DNA of 64,000 nucleotides from Corynebacterium sp. (GCF_030152825.1 NZ_JASLIP010000047.1:6238-70237); one strand, 5' to 3'. Shown: positions 41,888 through 50,640, counted from the first letter of the stretch. Notes: generated from the letters alone by a model not told the origin. A program made the numbers and translations.

Positions 41888-43084
41888 ATGAATGCAGGTA
41901 AGCGTGTTTGGCGTAAACGAGGCGATGACGCGATGGCTTGGAAGAAACCTCTGACGTGGGCGACTGCGGTAACGGCTACCGTGGGGCTCGGGTTGGCAGG
42001 CTGTGCCACCGAGGATGTGGCAGACAACGGCGCGCCGGAAGGATCCGCCGCCCCAGAGTCGGCACCGAAGGGCGGCACGCCCGCCATTCCCGCGGACTCC
42101 CCGGCAGCGAAGGATCCGCTCGGTGAGGTGCAGAAGGATAGCGAGGCCGGCGAGGTTGTCGACGTCTCCCTGATCGGCCTGGACCCGAAGACTGAGCAGG
42201 TAGCGGCACTGAGCGCATCCACGCTGCGCATCGGAACGTTGGCTGAGTTGTCTGGTGAGGGCGAGGCGAAGAAGATCGACGTGCCGGAGAAGTGCACGAA
42301 GGTCACGCCTTCAGCCGATGGCGTCATGCTCGCCTGCGACGGCGCGCTATACGAATACGGCGCCAACGGCAAGCAGCTTAAGAAGTACAGCCTCGACGGC
42401 ACTCCCACGGTGGCCACCGTCACGACGGATGGCCGGGTGTTCGTGGGCTTCAAGCATTCCAACCAGCTGCACTACTACTCCCCCTCCGGCGATCAGCTCG
42501 GTGAGGCGGAGACCATCGTCGTCAGCCGTAGCCTCGACGACCTCGTCCACGTCAACAACGAACACGGTGAGGAAAGGCTCGCGGTGATCGACCGCGACCA
42601 GACCAGCATCACCGACATCGACCTCGCCACCAACGGCCCGCGCGGTGCCCTGCGCATCGGCCAGGGCGTGGGTCTGAACAGCGTTGGTCGCGGGGATCAG
42701 GGGATCTTCATCGCGGCGGATACCGTGCAGGACCAGTTCCAGGTCTTCACCTTGAACGACGTCGTGCGCCAGGTCCAGGCCGCCCCCACCGGCAAGAGCC
42801 CGTGGGCGGTGCTGTGGGACGGCAAGCGCCAGATCGCCTGGGTCTCCACCACCGGCGATAATAAGGTCACCGGCTACCGCATCGACAGCGGAACCCCGAT
42901 CCAGGTAGCGGCGTTCGACTCCATCGCGAACGTGCGCCACATCCTGGACTCCCCGGACGGCGACATGCTGTTCTTCTGCCCGGACGGCACCACCCAGCGG
43001 GTGTCGGCCACGGATATCGACGCCGCTGTTGAGCGCGGGGTGCCGGGGGCTGAGGACTTCCCCGTGATTCACGAGGATCACTAG
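41888..43084 (+). CDS. LppL-like secreted lipoprotein with beta-propeller-like repeats
   Basis: The N-terminus has basic residues, a hydrophobic stretch and the lipobox LGLAGC (Cys-39 from this start, Cys-24 from the ATG at 41933), so Lgt and Lnt should lipidate it at the outer face of the membrane. The mature part has an Ala/Pro/Glu linker and then repeating beta-strand units such as DGALYEYGANGKQLKKYSLD and GKRQIAWVSTTGDNKVTGY, suggesting a propeller. A gene of this type (LppL, Rv2138, from memory) also precedes pyrD in mycobacteria. Function unknown. The start is leaderless if TAGCGT is the promoter; the later ATG has a weak GAGG. Confidence 0.8.
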   Translation: MNAGKRVWRKRGDDAMAWKKPLTWATAVTATVGLGLAGCATEDVADNGAPEGSAAPESAPKGGTPAIPADSPAAKDPLGEVQKDSEAGEVVDVSLIGLDPKTEQVAALSASTLRIGTLAELSGEGEAKKIDVPEKCTKVTPSADGVMLACDGALYEYGANGKQLKKYSLDGTPTVATVTTDGRVFVGFKHSNQLHYYSPSGDQLGEAETIVVSRSLDDLVHVNNEHGEERLAVIDRDQTSITDIDLATNGPRGALRIGQGVGLNSVGRGDQGIFIAADTVQDQFQVFTLNDVVRQVQAAPTGKSPWAVLWDGKRQIAWVSTTGDNKVTGYRIDSGTPIQVAAFDSIANVRHILDSPDGDMLFFCPDGTTQRVSATDIDAAVERGVPGAEDFPVIHEDH

Positions 43085-43139
43085 CCCACTGGTCGCCACA
43101 GAGAACCACGTCCACCACCACACAATTCAGGAGACTGCC

Positions 43140-44267
43140 ATGGCCAACACCCCAACTCCCCGCCGCTTCAATCACCTCTCGGACTCGGCCTACGAGAAGC
43201 TGTTGAAGCTGATGTTCCGGATCCCGCCGGAGCGGATCCACGGCATGCTCTCGGGCGTTTTCCGTCGAATCGCTGACTCGCAGGTTGCCTGCGCTGCGGT
43301 GCGCCGCGCGCTAGTCGTCGACGACCCGGTGCTCTCCCAGACGGTGGCCGGTATTCGCTTTGACCGGCCGCTCGGCCTGGCTGCCGGCTTCGATAAGAAC
43401 GCCGAGGAATTCCACATCTGGGGTCCGCTCGGCTTCGGCTACTCGGAGCTCGGCACGCTGACCAGCGTTGCCCAGCCTGGTAACCCGACCCCGCGTCTGT
43501 TCCGGCTGCCTGAGGACCGCGCGATCCTCAACCGCATGGGATTCAACAACGACGGCGCGATTGCTGCTGCTCAGCGCCTGTCCCGCCGGCGCTGCCTCGA
43601 GCCCGTGGGTGTGAACCTTGGCAAGGCGAAGATCACCCCACCGGAGCTGGCGCCCAACGACTACCGCGAGTCCGCGCGTGCGGTGAAGGACGTCGCCGAC
43701 TACCTGGTGATCAACGTATCCTCCCCGAACACGCCGGGGCTGCGCGACCTGCAGGCCGTGGACTCGCTGCGTCCCATCGTCGCGGCAGTCCAGGAGGAAG
43801 CCGATCTCCCGCTGTTCGTCAAGATCGCGCCGGATCTTTCCGATGAGGACATCGACGCCGTGACCGATCTGGGCATTGAACTGGGGGTCACCGGCCTGAT
43901 CGCGACGAATACGACGATCAGCCGAGAGGGTCTGAAGTCCGACGCGCAGTGGGTTCAGTCCCTCGGCGCTGGCGGAGTATCGGGTGCTCCCCTGGCAGAG
44001 CGCTCCCTCGAGGTGCTGCGTCGCATCGCGGCACGTGCGGAGGGCAAGCTGGTGCTCATCGGCGTGGGGGGCATCGAGACCCCGCAGCAGGCCTGGGAGC
44101 GCATCGCTGCAGGTGCCAGCCTTCTGCAGGGCTACACCGGCTTTATCTACGGCGGCCCGAACTGGATCTCGAAGATCCACCGGGGACTGGCCGCACAGAT
44201 TCGAGCCCACGGCCTGCGGAACATCTCCGAAGCAGTGGGCTCGGGTCTGGAGTGGAAGGAGCTCTAA
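43140..44267 (+). CDS. pyrD: Dihydroorotate dehydrogenase (quinone), class 2
   Basis: Fourth step of pyrimidine synthesis: oxidises dihydroorotate, passing electrons to menaquinone at the membrane. The 375-residue protein has the class 2 N-terminal helical extension (about 1-60) that takes up quinone. The FMN barrel shows PLGLAAGFDKNAE, GTLTSVAQPGNPTPRLFRLP, NRMGFNNDGA, VNVSSPNTPGLRDLQ (catalytic Ser) and LIGVGGIETPQQAWERIAAG. CAGGAGA precedes the ATG. It follows the lipoprotein gene by 55 bp. Confidence 0.97.
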   Translation: MANTPTPRRFNHLSDSAYEKLLKLMFRIPPERIHGMLSGVFRRIADSQVACAAVRRALVVDDPVLSQTVAGIRFDRPLGLAAGFDKNAEEFHIWGPLGFGYSELGTLTSVAQPGNPTPRLFRLPEDRAILNRMGFNNDGAIAAAQRLSRRRCLEPVGVNLGKAKITPPELAPNDYRESARAVKDVADYLVINVSSPNTPGLRDLQAVDSLRPIVAAVQEEADLPLFVKIAPDLSDEDIDAVTDLGIELGVTGLIATNTTISREGLKSDAQWVQSLGAGGVSGAPLAERSLEVLRRIAARAEGKLVLIGVGGIETPQQAWERIAAGASLLQGYTGFIYGGPNWISKIHRGLAAQIRAHGLRNISEAVGSGLEWKEL

Positions 44268-44298
44268 GCAGCTCCCTCGCGTTGAGCGCTTAAGGGGC

Positions 44299-44862
44299 TT
44301 AGTTCTCTGCCCAGCCCCACAGGATGCCGCGCGCCAAAGCCTTGAACTGGAGGTTGAACCCCAGGACGGTTGGCGTTGCGGAGTCGCTGATATCCAACTT
44401 CTCCCCGACAGCGTGCACCGCGAAGAGATAGCGGTGTGGGCCGTGGCCCTCTGGAGGCATGGCGCCGTAGTAGCCGCGGCTTCCGGAGTCCCCGCGCAGC
44501 GCTGTCGCACCCTTTGGCAGGCCGGCGAGCTCCTCGTCCCCCGCATCGAGCGGGAGGCTAGTCACGGACGCCGGGATATTGAACACGGCCCAGTGCCAGA
44601 AGCCGCTGGCGGTAGGCGCATCCGGGTCAAAGCACGTGACCGCATAGCTTTCGGTCCCCTCCGGGCCGGGCTCCCAGCTCAGCTGCGGGGAGACATCGTT
44701 GCCACCGAGTTGCGCCTCTGGGAGGCGGTCTCCGTCTGCGAAGGTCTCGCTGCTGACCTTAAGCTTGGGCAGGTCGGCTAGTGGCGCATACGGGTCTGGA
44801 CCCGGAAAGCGATCGTCGACATAGGAAGCTTTAGTTGAAGCATCTTCTGGGTTAAGAGTCAT
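44299..44862 (-). CDS. YbhB/YbcL-family PEBP protein (Raf-kinase-inhibitor-like)
   Basis: The 187-residue product has the phosphatidylethanolamine-binding-protein fold: SPQLSWEPGPEGTESYAVTCFDPDAPTASGFWHW in pieces gives the DPDAP and HW signatures, and YGAMPPEGHGPHRYLFAVHA the GxHRY motif. Bacterial members bind small anionic or hydrophobic ligands; the role is undefined. The same gene type flanks pyrD in mycobacteria (Rv2140c, from memory). The ATG at 44862 has TAGACT seven bases upstream; an in-frame TTG seven codons earlier is less likely. Confidence 0.9.
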   Translation of the reverse strand: MTLNPEDASTKASYVDDRFPGPDPYAPLADLPKLKVSSETFADGDRLPEAQLGGNDVSPQLSWEPGPEGTESYAVTCFDPDAPTASGFWHWAVFNIPASVTSLPLDAGDEELAGLPKGATALRGDSGSRGYYGAMPPEGHGPHRYLFAVHAVGEKLDISDSATPTVLGFNLQFKALARGILWGWAEN

Positions 44863-44869
44863 GCTGTTT

Positions 44870-44875
44870 AGTCTA
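44870..44875 (-). promoter_or_regulatory. -10 box of the PEBP gene
   Basis: TAGACT on the minus strand, with seven bases to the ATG at 44862. Confidence 0.5.
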
Positions 44876-45011
44876 CCGAACAATCTTGTACTCTAGCCAC
44901 GGATTTCCGGAAGTTTTATCGCTCTGACCTGCCAATTTGTTTTAATTTCATAAGCTGGATACAGTATTTCAAGCACGCACGGGCTAGGTGCTAAGCCACC
45001 TAAGCACAGTG

Positions 45012-45017
45012 TATGCT
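45012..45017 (+). promoter_or_regulatory. -10 box of tRNA-Leu
   Basis: TATGCT ends six bases before the first base of the mature tRNA, so transcription probably starts at or next to the mature 5' end. No good -35 is visible. Confidence 0.5.
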
Positions 45018-45023
45018 TACCCT

Positions 45024-45112
45024 GTCCGGGTGGCGGAATGGCAGACGCGCTAGCTTGAGGTGCTAGTGCCCTATTAACGGGCGTGGGGGTTCAAGTCCCC
45101 CTCCGGACACCA
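45024..45112 (+). tRNA. leuT: tRNA-Leu (anticodon GAG)
   Basis: An 89-base class II tRNA with encoded CCA. The acceptor arm GTCCGGG pairs with TCCGGAC (one G-T), the anticodon stem CTAGC/GCTAG holds the loop TTGAGGT with GAG at 45057-45059, the long variable arm TGCCC...GGGCG is present, and the T-arm GGGGG-TTCAAGT-CCCCC is intact. The discriminator is A. It reads CUC/CUU codons. The gene symbol is only a placeholder for tRNA-Leu. Confidence 0.96.
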
Positions 45113-45117
45113 TGATT

Positions 45118-45149
45118 CGCCCCGCTTGAACCAAGCGGGGCGATTTTTT
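45118..45149 (+). terminator. Terminator after tRNA-Leu
   Basis: CGCCCCGCTT and AAGCGGGGCG form a 10-bp stem with a five-base loop, followed by A and six Ts. Confidence 0.95.
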
Positions 45150-45184
45150 ATTGGATCTCACGTGGCTGGAAGGGGCGCCCTCAA

Positions 45185-45883
45185 GTGCTGACCCATCTTC
45201 GCGAACGTTGGGCGCAACTGGGAACTCGGGCTCAGATCGGCCTCGTCCTTGCCTCGCTCGCCATGGTCGCGTGCCTTTTCTTTATTCCGCTGCCCTCCCC
45301 GCACACCATCCGCGACTGGGTGGGGTCTACTGGCCCCTGGGCGCCACTGGCATACCTGGTGTTGATGGTTCTGTGTACCCAGTTCCCGTTCCCTCGCACA
45401 GTCTGGACGCTGACCGCGGGGCTGATGTTTAGTCCGTTGTTAGGCATCACACTGATGTTCCTGGGGCTCGGGCTGTCGGCGACCATCTCCGTGCTGATTT
45501 TCCGTCGCCTCGGCGGCCGGTGGCGTCCGGCCGAGGACAGCGACGACCCGCGCGTCGGGACCTTGCGCGAGCTGATTGAACAGCGTGGTTGGCTGGCCGT
45601 GCTGGGGCTCCGGCTCGTGCCAGCGGTGCCGTTTAGCTTGTTAAACTACGCTTGTGGCCTGGTGTGCATCCCCCTCCCGGGTTTCCTTTTTGCCACGGTG
45701 GTGGGCAGCGCTCCCAATACTGTCGGTCTTATCATTGCGACCAATAGCCTCACCTCCCAGAACCTGGATTCCGGGACGCGAATGCTGTGGCTCGTGGCCT
45801 CAGCCTTGTTGATGCTGGCGGGCCTGGCTATCGCTTCCCGTGAGGCCTGGCTCTGGCGCAAGCTCGTGAGCAGCAGGCCTTAG
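45185..45883 (+). CDS. TVP38/TMEM64 (VTT-domain, DedA-like) membrane protein
   Basis: The 232-residue protein has a TM near residue 20, the VTT domain at about 55-190 with TQFPFPRTVWTLTAGLMFS and GLRLVPAVPFSLLNYACGL, and a final TM. The two conserved Pro/Arg-containing half-membrane loops point to the DedA/VTT superfamily, whose members flip or carry lipids such as undecaprenyl phosphate. GTG at 45185 follows GGAAGGGG. It starts 36 bp beyond the tRNA terminator. Confidence 0.85.
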   Translation: MLTHLRERWAQLGTRAQIGLVLASLAMVACLFFIPLPSPHTIRDWVGSTGPWAPLAYLVLMVLCTQFPFPRTVWTLTAGLMFSPLLGITLMFLGLGLSATISVLIFRRLGGRWRPAEDSDDPRVGTLRELIEQRGWLAVLGLRLVPAVPFSLLNYACGLVCIPLPGFLFATVVGSAPNTVGLIIATNSLTSQNLDSGTRMLWLVASALLMLAGLAIASREAWLWRKLVSSRP

Positions 45884-45989
45884 AATGAAAATCACTGGCG
45901 CGAACGCGCCGTCCCGTTTGGTGCGCCCCTGCCACCGCAGGCCACCAGCCAACGTCCCGCAGTTCCCAATAAGAAAGCCCTGACAGCAA

Positions 45990-46640
45990 GTGTTCGCAGT
46001 TTTCGCTTCCTACCGTGGCCGTTCCCGTCGCCGGGCGGAATACGTCGAGGAGGTCACCGAAGCCTTCGCTAATGCGGACTCCGTTTTGAACGTGGAACAG
46101 GTCGGGGTCGAGGACCTGCTCTGCCACACCGAGGGGGCTGAGGAGACGCTCGCGGTGGTTCTGAGCCTGATCCAGGCCAGGGATTTCGCCATCGGCATCG
46201 GGCGAACCGTGACCATGGCCGAGCTCTACCCAGAAAGCACTGAGGAATGGGAGGAATTGGCACCTCACGAGCAGATGGCTGCCACCGGCGAGGTCGCTCG
46301 GCGAGCGATCCGCATCCGGCAGCGGGCTGGTGAGGTGAGCGTTCGGCTGGAGCTGCCCGGCTCGGAGCACACCCAGGCACCGGGCAAGGGAACGGAGATC
46401 GCCGAGGATATTGCCGCCGCGTTTACCCTCATCGCCCATGTGTTGGCCCGGCGCACAAAGGAGGGGCGCGAGGCTACTGCCCTCCTGCGTTCCGGTTACT
46501 CGCAGTCGGAGGCAGCGGAGGTTGTCGGCATCTCCAAGCAGGCGATGAGCCAACGGCTCGCTTCTGCGGGTTGGCAGGCCGAGCAGGCCGGGTGGAACCT
46601 TGCGGTGCACATGCTCGCCCGCGTGGACGAGCTGGGCTGA
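45990..46640 (+). CDS. Putative DNA-binding protein with C-terminal helix-turn-helix, unknown role
   Basis: The 216-residue protein has an N-terminal alpha/beta domain (MFAVFASYRGRSRRRAEYVE, DFAIGIGRTVTMAELYPES) and a C-terminal HTH (about 165-195) reading GYSQSEAAEVVGISKQAMSQ, close to sigma region 4 or XRE-type helices. The middle (GEVARRAIRIRQRAGEVSVR) is basic. I do not recognise a named family; an N-terminal sensor with an output HTH is a reasonable guess. GTG follows AAGAAAG. It stands between the VTT gene and the convergent DUF3097 gene. Confidence 0.65.
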   Translation: MFAVFASYRGRSRRRAEYVEEVTEAFANADSVLNVEQVGVEDLLCHTEGAEETLAVVLSLIQARDFAIGIGRTVTMAELYPESTEEWEELAPHEQMAATGEVARRAIRIRQRAGEVSVRLELPGSEHTQAPGKGTEIAEDIAAAFTLIAHVLARRTKEGREATALLRSGYSQSEAAEVVGISKQAMSQRLASAGWQAEQAGWNLAVHMLARVDELG

Positions 46641-46730
46641 CTCACACCGAGCTGGAGGCAACTACCGGCGCACAGACCCTGCTCGGGTCCAACCGTGTGG
46701 CGCAAAACGCCCCGTGGAAATAAGGGTTGG

Positions 46731-47570
46731 CTACTCCCCGACCGTCACGAAGTCGATCAGCCGCTCCACTGCCCCCAGCAGCGAGGAATCGAGGTCCCGG
46801 AAGGTCTTCACGGAGGAATAGACTTTCCGCCAGCCATCCTGCGGGGTTCCCCAACCGAGTTGCTCGCACACCCCGGTCTTCCAATCGATCCCACGCGGAA
46901 CATGAGGCCAGGCTTTGATTCCAACTGAGGACGGTTTCACGGCTTCCCAGATATCGATATACGGGTGGCCGGTGACCATCACATGGGGGCCAAGACTCTG
47001 CACGAGCCGCATCTCCTTGGTGCCTTCGATCAGGTGATCGGCGAGTACGCCGACCCGCCGATCCGCGGTGGGCTGGAACTCGGCGAGCCTCCCGTGGAGG
47101 TTGTCCAGGCCCTCGATGTACTCCACCACGATGCCCTCGACACGGAGGTCGTGCCCCCAGACCCGCTCGACGATCGCGGCGTCGTGAATCCCCTCCACCC
47201 AGATACGGGAAGGGGCGGCGACCTTTGCTTCGACGTTGGCGACCCGTCGGGAACCAGAATTGGAGATCGTGGGCTGGGCGGGCACCTCGCGGGGCGCGAC
47301 GTACCGGCTGAGGCTAACTCGCTGCCCCTCGAGGAGAAAACCGCCAGGTCGCAGCGGGAACAGGCGCTGGGCGCCATGGCGGTCCTCGAGCTTGACGCAC
47401 CAGCCGTCGATCGTCTTCTCCCCGCCGACGACCTCTCCCACGAAGTCATCGGCGAGAACCTCGATGATCAGCCCAGGTTCGGCGGGCGCCTCCGGGTACT
47501 GTGGCCGCTTCGTGCGGGCGTGACCTTGAAAAATGTCGCCTGCGTAGGGGTCGCGATTGTTGAAGCTCAT
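46731..47570 (-). CDS. DUF3097 family protein
   Basis: The 279-residue soluble protein starts MSFNNRDPYAGDIFQGHART. Conserved-looking blocks are IWVEGIHDAAIVERVWGHDL (a Toprim-like E-G-x-x-D pattern), VGVLADHLIEGTKE and VMVTGHPYIDIWEAVKPSSVG with a DxD-like DIW. The Toprim-like blocks hint at nucleic-acid chemistry, but no activity is known for the family. TAAGCT lies eight bases before the ATG; the longer frame to 47720 would overlap the divergent gene. The start codons of the divergent pair are only 25 bp apart. Confidence 0.8.
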   Translation of the reverse strand: MSFNNRDPYAGDIFQGHARTKRPQYPEAPAEPGLIIEVLADDFVGEVVGGEKTIDGWCVKLEDRHGAQRLFPLRPGGFLLEGQRVSLSRYVAPREVPAQPTISNSGSRRVANVEAKVAAPSRIWVEGIHDAAIVERVWGHDLRVEGIVVEYIEGLDNLHGRLAEFQPTADRRVGVLADHLIEGTKEMRLVQSLGPHVMVTGHPYIDIWEAVKPSSVGIKAWPHVPRGIDWKTGVCEQLGWGTPQDGWRKVYSSVKTFRDLDSSLLGAVERLIDFVTVGE

Positions 47571-47578
47571 GGCTGTCA

Positions 47579-47588
47579 AGCTTAGGCT
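47579..47588. promoter_or_regulatory. Overlapping divergent -10 boxes of the DUF3097 gene and its neighbour
   Basis: Minus-strand TAAGCT (47579-47584, eight bases to the DUF3097 ATG) overlaps plus-strand TAGGCT (47583-47588, seven bases to the ATG at 47596). The combined TTAGGCTAA is also the 9-base core of a DtxR site, but its flanks do not match. Confidence 0.45.
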
Positions 47589-47595
47589 AAGGCGA

Positions 47596-48459
47596 ATGAA
47601 AGAGGTCAGTGGCACAATGCCTAATGCTGAAACGAAGCGGCTGATCCGCAGCCAGCTGTGGTCCCCGGTGCAGAACACGTCCCTATGGTTGGCGTGGTGG
47701 CTGCATGGGGTCATTAGCACCGACGAGGTGATCGACTCCTTCCACGCGGTGCAGGGCCGGCATCACCGGGTGCTGGCCCGAGCGGGTGGGACGGTATCCG
47801 GAACCGCCGCAGAGGCGGATGAGGTCACCGGTTTGATCGACCTCCTCAAGACCGTACGCGCGGTGACTGAGGGAGCGGCAGTCGGTCTGGAGCACCGGCC
47901 GTTGGTTAATTTGGTGCTGGCTGGAATGGGGGATCCGCCCCCACTGCCGGCTGGGGAGGCTGCTTCGGCGGTCGCCGCGGCGGGTGCGGGGATTGCCTTT
48001 GCGGACGAAGACCCGCTCGTCCACCACGTCGCCGTGCCCGAGATCGTTGATTCCTCGGTGATCTACTGGCACTGGCACACCGCCGAGGGCCGGGCTCCGC
48101 AACTGCCAACCAACGGGCCGGGCGACGCGGATGCGATGTTGCGACAGGCGACGGATCGGGCGGTTGCAGGAATCGACTCCAGTGGAGTGATGGTTCGCTG
48201 GCCCACCGGCTCGGTCGGACCACGGATGTTGGTGGGGGCGCTGAGCGATGCTTTCGGTGTGCCGGGGTTGCCGGTGAACGTTCCCTCGCGCGCGGAGAAG
48301 CTCATGGCTCGCGCAGACTATGTCGCGGCCATTATTGATGTCGCGCGCGATTCGGCACCGCAGTCAAGCCTCGATCCTTTTCTCCTGCCGCTGGGGCGGG
48401 CGGTGCGTACCGCTCGGATGACTGCGGTGGATTATGCACAACGAGAACTGCTCCGTTAG
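47596..48459 (+). CDS. Hypothetical protein, unknown function
   Basis: A 287-residue protein of balanced composition. The first third is helical with LWLAWWLHGVISTDEVIDSF; the middle has GMGDPPPLPAGEAASAVAAA and HHVAVPEIVDSSVIYWHWH; the end is helical. No catalytic motif, signal peptide or membrane helix is clear, though the Trp-rich segments are unusual. I do not recognise the family. TAGGCT lies seven bases before the ATG at 47596; an ATG at 47617 with AAAGAGG 11 bases upstream is an alternative. Its last codons form one arm of a terminator. Confidence 0.7.
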   Translation: MKEVSGTMPNAETKRLIRSQLWSPVQNTSLWLAWWLHGVISTDEVIDSFHAVQGRHHRVLARAGGTVSGTAAEADEVTGLIDLLKTVRAVTEGAAVGLEHRPLVNLVLAGMGDPPPLPAGEAASAVAAAGAGIAFADEDPLVHHVAVPEIVDSSVIYWHWHTAEGRAPQLPTNGPGDADAMLRQATDRAVAGIDSSGVMVRWPTGSVGPRMLVGALSDAFGVPGLPVNVPSRAEKLMARADYVAAIIDVARDSAPQSSLDPFLLPLGRAVRTARMTAVDYAQRELLR

Positions 48460-48493
48460 TCAAGCCATTTACCTTGACTAACGGAGCAGTTTT
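48446..48493. terminator. Perfect 19-bp terminator embedded in the end of the upstream gene
   Basis: AACTGCTCCGTTAGTCAAG pairs exactly with CTTGACTAACGGAGCAGTT around eight bases. The left arm includes the last codons and stop of the 287-residue gene. A and T flanks allow use by the convergent NlpC/P60 gene as well. Confidence 0.9.
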
Positions 48494-48516
48494 CCAGGAG
48501 CTCTTTTAGCGTCTCA

Positions 48517-50406
48517 TCATTCGATCATGCGCACCGCGTAGGGGCTCATGCCGTCGTAGCGGACGTCGGAGATCTTGACCACATCGCCCGACTGCGGAGC
48601 CTCGATCATCTTCCCGTCGCCGAGGTAGATCGCGACGTGGTACTCGGCGTTCGGTCCCCAGAAGAGCATGTCGCCACGCTTGATCTCCGAGACCGGGATC
48701 TTGCGACCCTGGTTGTACTGGTAGCCGGTGTAGTGGCCGATATCCAGGCCCACTGCGGCGAAGGCGTAGAGGGTTAGACCGGAGCAGTCGAAACCGATCT
48801 TCTGGTAGTCGCCGTACTGGTCCGCCACACCCCCGTCGCGGATTCCGAGCGTCGGGCCATTGGCGTTTCCACCACCCCAGGCGTACTGCACGCCGAGCTG
48901 GCTCATCGCGCGGTCGATCACACGCTCGATCTTCTCTTCAGCGGTGCCGCTGGTGTCGACGGTGGTGTCCGCGGCCGGCAGGTTGTCGTTATCCGGTGCC
49001 GTGACCGGTGGCATCTCGCCGGGGCGCTCTTCCTGGAGGCCGGTCTCCGGGTTGATCAGGATGCCCTGGGACTCAGCCTGCTGAGCCGGGTTGTCGCTCT
49101 GTTCCTGGCCCTCCGCTTCTACGGTCGGCTCGGCCTGCTGCTCAGCGGTCTCCTGCGCAGACTCCGGGGTGGTCGCGGTCTGGTTTTGTGCGCCGCCTGC
49201 GTTAGCGACGAGCTGATCGTAGTGCTGACCGGCGGTATTCCGGCCTGCTTCCCCAGCGGCGCGCAGCGCGGCGGCACGATCCTGCCCATTGGCGGTGGCG
49301 GTGGCGCCTGCCCGGAAGGCGTCCTGGCCGGCAGCAATCAGGCCGTCGATGGCCTTCTGGCGGTGATCGTCGCCAGCGCTGGACTGCTCGAAGGTGGCAG
49401 GTGTCTCCGGTGCAGCAGCTGCTGCGGTGTCCGGCGCAGGTGCCTCGGACGGTGCCTGGGTCTCGGTAGGTGCTGCAGTGCTTTCAGCGGCGTTGCTGCC
49501 GGAGGTCGCTTCCTCAGTCTGCGGCGTGTTCTGCTGTGGCGCGCTCGGCTGCTCGGACTTCTTATCGGAGTCCTTCTCCGTCTTATCCTCGACCAGGTTC
49601 GCGGCCTTCTCCGCTGCAGCACGCTTTTCAAAGGAGGAAGCCTTGGGCTTCTGGTTTGCCAGCGTCTCGATCGCGCTCTTGGCTGCGCGAAGCTTTGCCT
49701 GAGCCTGCTCGGCCTGGCGCTTGAGCTTCTGGTACTCCGCCGAGATCTGCTGCAGCCGCTGCTGGGAGTTGCGCAGCGTGTCCACGGCGGTCTGGTGCGC
49801 CTTGACCGCGTTCTGCACCGCGTTATCCGCGGCCTCGCGGGACGCCCGCAGGCGAGACTCCTCGTTCGCGCTCTGGGTCCGAGACAAGTCGAAACGGTTG
49901 ACTACGCCCTGCTGCTTCTCTGTCGCGAGACGAACATAGCTGGCGCGATCCATCTGGGACGCGGCGGAATCGGCGCCCGCGGCGAGAGTGACCGGAGCCG
50001 TGTGGCCGCCCTGCTTATATGCGGAGCGAGCAATTTCGTTCAGCTTTTCCTGGGCGGTGTTGACGTCCTTTTCGGCACTGTCGAGCCGCTTGCGCGCGGA
50101 CAGCGTCTTATCCTGCGCTTCCTGGGCGGCCTTCTGGCTACGCTCCAGGTCCACGCGGGACTTATTTGCTGCTTCGCGGATGCCGCCCATCTGGTTGAGG
50201 ATGTTGTCAACCTCGGACTGCTTGCTGGACGTCTGATCCACCAGGTCCGCGAGATATGCCTCAACGGACTCCTGGTCGTCTGCTAGTGCGGGTGCGGTGG
50301 CCGTGTGCGCATAGATGCCAGCGGTCACAGCGACCGCAAGAAGAGTGCGACTAGACCGCGCGATGTTTGCCGTGTCGTTACGGCCGATGCTCGGGCGAGA
50401 TAGCAC
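48517..50406 (-). CDS. Secreted NlpC/P60 peptidoglycan endopeptidase (RipA-like)
   Basis: The 629-residue protein has a signal peptide (LLAVAVTAGIYAHTATAPALA, cleavage after ALA near residue 42), a long coiled coil (about 45-260) like that of RipA, an Ala/Glu/Gln-rich linker, and an NlpC/P60 domain from about 495: the catalytic Cys in KIGFDCSGLTLYAFA, His in NAEYHVAIYLGDGK and a following polar residue. It should cut the D-Glu-mDAP bond in stem peptides for daughter-cell separation, with the coil as autoinhibitor. GTG at 50406 follows CCAGGAGACC. A 606-bp region upstream holds regulatory candidates. The gene order (membrane protein, RipA-like) matches Rv1476-Rv1477. Confidence 0.93.
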   Translation of the reverse strand: MLSRPSIGRNDTANIARSSRTLLAVAVTAGIYAHTATAPALADDQESVEAYLADLVDQTSSKQSEVDNILNQMGGIREAANKSRVDLERSQKAAQEAQDKTLSARKRLDSAEKDVNTAQEKLNEIARSAYKQGGHTAPVTLAAGADSAASQMDRASYVRLATEKQQGVVNRFDLSRTQSANEESRLRASREAADNAVQNAVKAHQTAVDTLRNSQQRLQQISAEYQKLKRQAEQAQAKLRAAKSAIETLANQKPKASSFEKRAAAEKAANLVEDKTEKDSDKKSEQPSAPQQNTPQTEEATSGSNAAESTAAPTETQAPSEAPAPDTAAAAAPETPATFEQSSAGDDHRQKAIDGLIAAGQDAFRAGATATANGQDRAAALRAAGEAGRNTAGQHYDQLVANAGGAQNQTATTPESAQETAEQQAEPTVEAEGQEQSDNPAQQAESQGILINPETGLQEERPGEMPPVTAPDNDNLPAADTTVDTSGTAEEKIERVIDRAMSQLGVQYAWGGGNANGPTLGIRDGGVADQYGDYQKIGFDCSGLTLYAFAAVGLDIGHYTGYQYNQGRKIPVSEIKRGDMLFWGPNAEYHVAIYLGDGKMIEAPQSGDVVKISDVRYDGMSPYAVRMIE

Positions 50407-50640
50407 GTTAAAGGTCTCCTGGTTGACGGTGGACGTCCACAAGAAGGTCACCCGCGGTCCGGTTTATCTCACTTCCCCATGAGATGAAGCGCGGTCCAGG
50501 GGGTGTCCGAAGGTTTCGGTGCAGCTCGAGTAACTCGAGTGCCCTCCTGTTTCAGTCGATGACGTTCAAAACCCTAGGGCACAAATGCATAACTGAGCGA
50601 CTCAATTCACATAAGTATCAAATTAAACACACGCCACTTT

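Noticed and set aside
47581..47591. DtxR iron box between the DUF3097 gene and its neighbour
   Set aside because: Only the central TTAGGCTAA fits; the outer arms do not match, and the bases are already explained by two -10 hexamers.
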